Shown here piece after piece: positions 57,335-64,000 of a DNA stretch of 64,000 nucleotides. Positions within the stretch are counted from its first letter, which is position 1; each line of letters starts with the position of its first letter. The stretch is from Bolinopsis microptera (taxonomy: Eukaryota; Ctenophora; Tentaculata; Lobata; Bolinopsidae), in the NCBI RefSeq assembly GCF_026151205.1, contig NC_087076.1, forward strand, positions 16,711,919 through 16,775,918, given 5' to 3'. Under the pieces are notes generated by a model that had not been told where the DNA came from, did no database searches, and saw only the letters and a program-made list of their open reading frames with translations. The position numbers were made by a program, and so were the translations under genes.

Positions 57335-57863
57335 CGGTTCTTTTGCGATAGTCAAAACACGACAACTAGCGCTGGATGGCGACAACCAGCGCTAGTTGTC
57401 GCCATCCAGCGCTAGTTGTCGCTATCCAGCGCTGGATAACGCTGGCCAGCGCAAAATATATATGTTCGATAATTGTCGCTATCCAGCGCTAGTTGTCGCC
57501 ATCCAGCGCTAGTTGTCGCTATCCAGCGCTAGTTGTCGCTATCCAGCGCTAGTTGTCGCTGGCTATGCGACACTGTCGCACGCGATAGTTTGCGATGGCC
57601 AGCGCAACTGGCCATCGCAGAAAACAGTTCGATAACTAGCGCTGGATAGCGACAACTAGCGCTGGCCAGCAACAACTAGCGCTGGATGGCGACAACTAGC
57701 GCTGGATAGCGACAATTATCGAACATACATATTTTGCGCTGGCCAGCGTTATCCAGCGCTGGATAGCGACAACTAGCGCTGGATGGCGACAACTAGCGCT
57801 GGATAGCGCTAGTTGTCACCATCCAGCGCTAGTTGTCGCGTTTTGACTATCGCAAAAGAACCC
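57335..57863. mobile_element. Foldback element built from AGCGCT-centred palindromic units
   Basis: A 529-bp element with terminal inverted repeats GGTTCTTTTGCGATAGTCAAAAC, flanked by AATATT on both sides (57329-57334 and 57864-57869), so a 6-bp target duplication is likely. The interior is an array of ~20-bp units such as CTAGCGCTGGATAGCGACAA in both orientations. The whole element is close to a giant palindrome. It inserted in the intron/spacer next to the last SRCR exon, because the flanking cassette sequence (GGACACA...TCATAAGATCGACTC) is otherwise continuous with the other units. Confidence 0.9.
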
Positions 57864-57885
57864 AATATTCATAGGATCGACTCAC

Positions 57886-60800
57886 CAGTTCCTTCACACT
57901 GTAAAAACACGTCTTCGCTGTGACCACAATTGTCGTTGAATGTAAATGAACACGAACTCCATTCACCGCTGCTGCATGAAACGTCGTCCAGGGTAATATC
58001 ATAGTTTGACTGGATGTCCCACTTACTACCGGATGTCCAGCTTATTTGACCAATATATCCCATTTGACGACAAATAGCATCAGCTGAGTTATCATTAGAA
58101 CCATCGTCACAAACTGTCCCTCCATTGCTAATCAGTAACCCAAGAATTCCAGCGCCAACAGTATCACCATTAGAGTCCACCAGACTAAAATCTGGGATTT
58201 GAATTCGTTAAAAATAGCCAACTCTAAACATTTGATAAATAATTTACGCTGTTTTGAGAAATTTAATCGAGATAATCATAAGTTTTCCCCGGGAGAGTGG
58301 GGATGAATAATATTAGCAAATCTTAAAAGGAAAGGATATTTCAACCTGGACACTCCCGGTTATCTTTTATGCAAGGTCGACTTTCAGACACTTCCCCAAC
58401 ACAATCTGCACCACCATAAGCTGGAGCAGGGTTAGTACAAGTCCTTGTTCTTGTTTGAGAACCTCCACAAAACTCTGAACAGTCTGGACCACTCTCCAAA
58501 ATCAGAGAAGCCACCATCAAGTAAAACTGAAAAATAATGTTATTCTTGTGACTTTCTTGCATGAAAAACTAATAGACTGTCATTTTATGGCACCTCCAAT
58601 TTTTATTCATTTTGAACCGAATCAAAATTTGGACACATGTTCATAAGATCGACTCACCAATCCCTTCACACTGTAGAAACACGTCTTCGCCGTGACCGCA
58701 ATTGTCGTTGAATGTAAATGAACACGAACTCCATTCACCGCTGCTGCATGAAACGTCGTCCAGGGTAATATCATAGTTTGACTGGATGTCCCACTTACTA
58801 CCGGATGTCCAGCTTATTTGACCAATATATCCCATTTGACGACAAATAGCATCAGCTGAGTTATCATTAGAACCATCGTCACAAACTGTCCCTCCATTGC
58901 TAATCAGTAACCCAAGAATTCCAGCGCCAACAGTATCACCATTAGAGTCCACCAGACTAAAATCTGGGATTTGAATTCGTTAAAAATAGCCAACTCTAAA
59001 CATTTGATAAATAATTTACGCTGTTTTGAGAAATTTAATCGAGATAATCATAAGTTTTCCCCGGGAGAGTGGGGATGAATAATATTAGCAAATCTTAAAA
59101 GGAAAGGATATTTCAACCTGGACACTTCCGGTTATCTTTTATGCAAGGTCGACTTTCAGACACTTCCCCAACACAATCTGCACCACCATAAGCTGGAGCA
59201 GGGTTAGTACAAGTCCTTGTTCTTGTTTGAGAACCTCCACAAAACTCTGAACAGTCTGACCACTCTCCAAAATCAGAGAAGCCACCATCAAGTAAAACTG
59301 AAAAATAATGTTATTCTTGTGACTTTCTTGCATGAAAAACTAATAGACTGTCATTTTATGGCACCTCCAATTTTTATTCATTTTGAACCGAATCAAAATT
59401 TGGACACATGTTCATAAGATCGACTCACCAATCCCTTCACACTGTAGAAACACGTCTTCGCCGTGACCACAATTGTCGTTGAATGTAAATGAACACGAAC
59501 TCCATTCACCGCTGCTGCATGAAACGTCGTCCAGGGTAATATCATAGTTTGACTGGATGTCCCACTTACTACCGGATGTCCAGCTTATTTGACCAATATA
59601 TCCCATTTGACGACAATAGCATCAGCTGAGTTATCATTAGAACCATCGTCACAAACTGTTTCTCCATTGCTAATCAGTAACCCAAGAATTCCAGCGCCAA
59701 CAGTATCACCATTAGAGTCCACCAGACTAAAATCTGGGATTTGAATTCGTTAAAAATAGCCAACTCTAAACATTTGATAAATAATTTACGCTGTTTTGAG
59801 AAATTTAATCGAGATAATCATAAGTTTTCCCCGGGAGAGTGGGGATGAATAATATTAGCAAATCTTAAAAGGAAAGGATATTTCAACCTGGACACTTCCG
59901 GTTATCTTTTATGCAAGGTCGACTTTCAGACACTTCCCCAACACAATCTGCACCACCATAAGCTGGAGCAGGGTTAGTACAAGTCCTTGTTCTTGTTTGA
60001 GAACCTCCACAAAACTCTGAACAGTCTGACCACTCTCCAAAATCAGAGAAGCCACCATCAAGTAAAACTGAAAAATAATGTTATTCTTGTGACTTTCTTG
60101 CATGAAAAACTAATAGACTGTCATTTTATGGCACCTCCAATTTTTATTCATTTTGAACCGAATCAAAATTTGGACACATGTTCATAAGATCGACTCACCA
60201 ATCCCTTCACACTGTAGAAACACGTCTTCGCCGTGACCACAATTGTCGTTGAATGTAAATGAACACGAACTCCATTCACCGCTGCTGCATGAAACGTCGT
60301 CCAGGGTAATATCATAGTTTGACTGGATGTCCCACTTACTACCGGATGTCCAGCTTATTTGACCAATATATCCCATTTGACGACAAATAGCATCAGCTGA
60401 GTTATCATTAGAACCATCGTCACAAACTGTCCCTCCATTGCTAATCAGTAACCCAAGAATTCCAGCGCCAACAATATCACCATTAGAGTCCACCAGACTA
60501 AAATCTGGGATTTGAACTCGTTAAAAATAGCCAACTCTAAACATTTGATAAATAATTTACGCTGTTCTGAGAAATTTAATCGAGATAATCATAAGTTTTC
60601 CCCGGGAGAGTGGGGATGAATAATATTAGCAAATCTTAAAAGGAAAGGGATATTTCAACCTGGACACTTCCGGTTATCTTTTATGCAAGGTCGACTTTCA
60701 GACACTTCCCCAACACAATCTGCACCACCATAAGCTGGAGCAGGGTTAGTACAAGTCCTTGTTCTTGTTTGAGAACCTCCACAAAACTCTGAACAGTCTG

Positions 60801-62819
60801 ACCACTCTCCAAAATCAGAGAAGCCACCATCAAGTAAAACTGAAAAATAATGTTATTTTTGTGACTTTCTTGCATGAAAAACTAATAGACTGTCATTTTA
60901 TGGCACCTCCAATTTTTATTCATTTTGAACCGAATCAAAATTTGGACACATGTTCATAGATCGACTCACCAATCCCTTCACACTGTAGAAACACGTCTTC
61001 GCCGTGACCACAATTGTCGTTGAATGTAAATGAACACGAACTCCATTCACCGCTGCTGCATGAAACGTCGTCCAGGGTAATATCATAGTTTGACTGGATG
61101 TCCACTTACTACCGGATGTCCAGCTTATTTGACCAATATATCCATTTGACGACAAATAGCATCAGCTGAGTTATCATTAGAACCATCGTCACAAACTGTC
61201 CCTCCATTGCTAATCAGTAACCCAAGAATTCCAGCGCCAACAATATCACCATTAGAGTCCACCAGACTAAAATCTGGGATTTGAACTCGTTAAAAATAGC
61301 CAACTCTAACATTTGATAAATAATTTACGCTGTTTTGAGAAATTTAATCGAGATAATCATAAGTTTTCCCCGGGAGAGTGGGGATGAATAATATAGCAAA
61401 TCTTAAAAGGAAAGGATATTTCAACCTGGACACTTCCGGTTATCTTTTATGCAAGGGTCGACTTTCAGACACTTCCCCAACACAATCTGCACCACCATAA
61501 GCTGGAGCAGGGTTAGTACAAGTCCTTGTTCTTGTTTGAGAACCTCCACAAAAACTCTGAACAGTCCTGACCACTCTCCAAAATCAGAGAAGCCACCATC
61601 AAGTAAAACTGAAAAATAATGTTATTCTTGTGACTTTCTTGCATGAAAAATTAATAGACTGTCATTTTATGGCACCCTCCAATTTTTATTCATTTTGAAC
61701 CGAATCAAAATTTGGACACATGTTCATAAGATCGACTCACCAATCCCTTCACACTGTAGAAACACGTCTTCGCCGTGAACACAAAATTGTCGTTGAATGT
61801 AAATGAACACGAACTCCACTTCACCCGCCTGCTGCCATGAAACGTCGTCCCATGGGTAATATCATAGTTTGACTGGATGTCCCACTTACTACCGGATGTC
61901 CAGCTTATTTGACCAATATATCCCATTTGACGACAAATAGCATCAGCTGAGTTATCATTAGAACCCATCGTCACAAACTGTCCCTCCATTGCTAATCAGT
62001 AACCCAAGAATTCCAGCGCCAACAGTATCACCATTAGAGTCCACCAGACTAAAATCTGGGATTTGAATTCGTTAAAAATAGCCAACTCTAAACATTGATA
62101 AATAATTTACGCTGTTTTGAGAAATTTAATCGAGATAATCATAATAAATAAGTTTTCCCCGGGAGAGTGGGGATGAATAATATTAGCAAATCTTAAAAGG
62201 AAAGGATATTTCAACCTGGACACTTCCGGTTATCTTTTATGCAAGGTCGACTTTCAGACACTTCCCAACACAATCTGCACCACCATAAGCTGGAGCAGGT
62301 GTTAGTACAAGTCCCTTGTTCTTGTTTGAGAACCTCCACAAAACTCTGAACAGTCTGACCACTGTCCAAAATCAGAGAAGCCACCATCAAGTAAAACTGT
62401 AAAAAAATAATGTTAATCTTGTGACTTTCTTGCATGACAAATTTATAGACTGTCATTTTATGACACCTTCAATTTTTATTCATTTTGAATGAAAATTTGG
62501 ACACATGTTCATAAGATCGACTCACCAATCCCTTCACACTGTAGAAACACGTCTTCACTGTGACCACAATTGTCGTATAATGTAAATGAACACGAACTCC
62601 ATTCACCGCTGCTGCATGAAACGTCGTCCAGAGTAATATCATAGTTTGACTGGATGTCCCACTTACTACCGGATGTCCACGTTATTTGACCAATATATCC
62701 CATTTGACGACAAATAGCGTCAGCTGAGTAATCACTAAAACCATCGTCACAAACTGTTCCCTCATTGGTGATCAGCAACCTAAGAATTCCAGCGCCAACA
62801 GTATCACCATTTGTATCTA
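57886..62819 (-). repeat. ~770-bp tandem genomic cassette (SRCR exon + intron + TSP1 exon + intron), 6.5 copies
   Basis: SRCR exon starts recur at 58191, 58963, 59733, 60504, 61273, 62055 and 62819, a spacing of about 770 bp. Introns are as conserved as exons (for example the CCCCGGGAGAGTGGGGATGA block in each), so the cassettes arose by recent segmental tandem duplication. The oldest-looking unit is the 5' one at 62.5-62.8 kb, which has the most substitutions. Confidence 0.93.
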
Positions 62820-63844
62820 CTATACTAAACTCGGCGAATTCATTTCATAATTATATCACTCTAGATAGTCATGTCTCGTTATAATTGCCTCCATCTCCCT
62901 CTCCCTCACCCTCCTCCCCTCTCCCTCACCCCACTCCTCTCCCTCTCACTCTCCCTCTCCACTCCCCCTCTCCCTTCTCTCTCCTCCCGCTCACGCTCCC
63001 TCCTCCCGCCCCTCTCCCTCTCCCCTCGTCCCACCTCTCCCTCTCCATCTCCCCTCTCCCTCTCCCTCTCCCTCTCCCTCTCCCTTCTCCCCTCTCCTCT
63101 CCCTCTCCCTCTCCCTTCCCTCTCCCTCTCCCTCTCCCTCTCCCTCTCCCTCTCCCTCTCCCTCTCCCTCTCCCTCTCCCTCTCCCTCTCCCTCTCCCTC
63201 TCCCTCTCCCTCTCCCTCTCCCTCTCCCTCTCCCTCTCCCTCTCCCTCTCCCTCTCCCTCTCCCTCTCCCTCTCCCTCTCCCTCTCCCTCTCCCTCTCCC
63301 TCTCCCCTCTCCCTCTCCCTCTCCCTCTCCCTCTCCCTCTCCCTCTCCCTCTCCCTCTCCCTCTCCCTCTCCCTCTCCCTCTCCCTCTCCCTCTCCCTCT
63401 CCCTCTCCCCTCTCCCTCTCCCTCTCCCTCTCCCTCTCCCTCTCCCTCTCCCTCTCCCTCTCCCTCTCCCTCTCCCTCTCCCTCTCCCTCTCCCTCTCCC
63501 TCTCCCTCTCCCTCTCCCTCTCCCTCTCCCTCTCCCTCTCCCTCTCCCTCTCCCTCTCCCTCTCCCTCTCCCTCTCCCTCTCCCTCTCCCTCTCCCTCTC
63601 CCTCTCCCTCTCCCTCTCCCTCTCCCTCTCCCTGTAGATTATATAATTTTATCAATTTATATAATTTTATCAATTATCGAGATAATATCTAGATAATTGA
63701 TAAAAATTATTATTTATATCAATTATATTGAGTAGCCAATAATCAACTAACATTAACAATGTAGTGATGTGTCAAACCTGTTGTTCTTGCGATTTGTGGC
63801 CCGACAAAGATGAGAACAAGATAAGTCAGTAAGACTTTTTCCAT
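57886..63844 (-). CDS. Signal peptide plus tandem SRCR-TSP1 cassettes: N-terminal part of the mosaic gene
   Basis: Exon 1 (63844-63778) encodes [19 protein letters not shown], a clear signal peptide, and ends in phase 1. It is followed by SRCR exons 62819-62526, 62055-61741, 61273-60970, 60504-60199, 59733-59429, 58963-58658 and 58191-57886. TSP1 exons alternate between them: 62396-62216, 61608-61426, 60839-60660, 60067-59888, 59297-59118 and 58526-58346. All start and end in phase 1, so cassettes can be gained or lost without changing frame. SRCR modules show [22 protein letters not shown] and FLQCEG with the usual Cys. TSP1 modules show [13 protein letters not shown]...TRTRTC...PCIKD. The product would be a secreted or extracellular-matrix scaffold, possibly joined to the metalloprotease at 43.7-51.9 kb. 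Exons of normal length are SRCR 62.5, 60.2, 58.7 and 57.9 kb, and TSP1 60.7, 59.9 and 59.1 kb; the others carry 1-3 base length changes. Confidence 0.85.
62889..63634. repeat. Hexanucleotide microsatellite (CCCTCT)n, about 745 bp
   Basis: A long, nearly pure array of CTCCCT units with imperfect edges on the left (62889-63110). It lies in intron 1 of the mosaic gene, between the signal-peptide exon and the first SRCR exon. On the coding strand it reads GGGAGA repeats, which are purine-only. The 250-273-codon open frames across it are artefacts. Confidence 0.97.
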
Positions 63845-64000
63845 GCTTCTTTTCCAATTATTTGAGCAGAGATCAGATTTTCAAACCATCTGTGTATCCA
63901 TTCTGAAATTACTGGTTAGGACAGTTCTGCAAAGTGTATTGTGAAATGCATATGACCACAGATATAAGTGGGCCGTGGGTTTTTTTTTCTATACCGTACA
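63845..64000 (-). promoter_or_regulatory. 5' flank of the mosaic gene
   Basis: Only 156 bases remain upstream of the signal-peptide ATG. No clear TATA box or initiator can be assigned. A T-run is present at 63980-63988. The promoter probably extends beyond the window. Confidence 0.3.

Noticed and set aside
59217-60959. Three repeated 66-codon plus-strand frames ([11 protein letters not shown]...)
   Set aside because: Antisense shadows of the TSP1 cassettes, repeated because the cassettes are.
62871-63692. Long open frames (250-273 codons) on both strands
   Set aside because: They are generated by the CCCTCT microsatellite and encode only Ser/Pro/Leu or Gly/Glu/Arg repeats.
1-64000. tRNA, rRNA or snRNA genes
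   Set aside because: No cloverleaf with A and B boxes or recognisable rRNA/snRNA sequence was seen by eye; a covariance-model scan would be needed to exclude them.

Overview
This 64 kb window is nuclear DNA from an invertebrate animal. It carries spliced genes with GT-AG introns, and its protein families are typical of metazoans: an ionotropic glutamate receptor, a matrix metalloproteinase, SRCR and thrombospondin type 1 modules, Bax inhibitor-1 and DRAM-like membrane proteins. It is AT-rich and crowded with transposable elements (two Penelope-like elements, two LINEs, several foldback/MITE elements, many minisatellites). A non-bilaterian or marine invertebrate would fit, but the sequence alone does not fix the phylum. 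Exon boundaries below were read by eye from splice signals, reading phase and protein similarity. Where I give a full join, the phases were checked to agree.

Layout. 0-5 kb: repeats, then a Penelope-like retroelement (open frame 1985-4546) lying inside a roughly 310-bp dispersed repeat. 5-8 kb: no gene seen. 8-14.4 kb: two intronless DRAM/TMEM150-like membrane protein genes, separated by a 13-bp minisatellite and a triplicated ~600-bp unit. 15.2-18.2 kb: 3' exons of a coiled-coil protein gene. 19.3-28.7 kb: a complete 21-exon glutamate receptor gene on the plus strand, with a MITE and a dead LINE in its introns. 30.1-34.0 kb: Bax inhibitor-1, seven exons on the minus strand, with the C-terminal half of a rhodopsin-like GPCR antisense in one intron. 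34.5-35.4 kb: a MIIP-like gene on the minus strand. 35.5-40 kb: an almost intact CR1/L2-like LINE. 40-43.5 kb: gene-free inverted and permuted repeats with telomere-like tracts.

43.7-63.8 kb (minus strand): the most unusual locus. A signal-peptide exon (63844) is followed by seven SRCR and six TSP1 exons in near-identical ~770-bp cassettes. Then come four or five near-identical 162-nt Cys-rich exons, a divergent Cys-rich exon, a long acidic exon and a complete matrix metalloproteinase: prodomain with cysteine switch, furin-like site, catalytic zinc site and hemopexin-like propeller, ending in TAA at 43703. Nearly all N-terminal module exons are phase 1-1, so the whole stretch could be read as one mosaic secreted metalloprotease. 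A second Penelope element (52.7-55.7 kb), an ORF1 remnant and a foldback element sit between the two halves, so two adjacent genes remain possible. Within the MMP, an extra ~170-residue beta-rich domain lies between the cysteine switch and the furin-like site, which I do not recognise as a known MMP architecture.

The glutamate receptor, Bax inhibitor-1, coiled-coil gene, DRAM-like pair and MIIP-like gene look intact. Several SRCR/TSP1 cassettes and one site in the MMP carry single-base frame changes. These may be pseudogenisation or assembly error in near-identical repeats.
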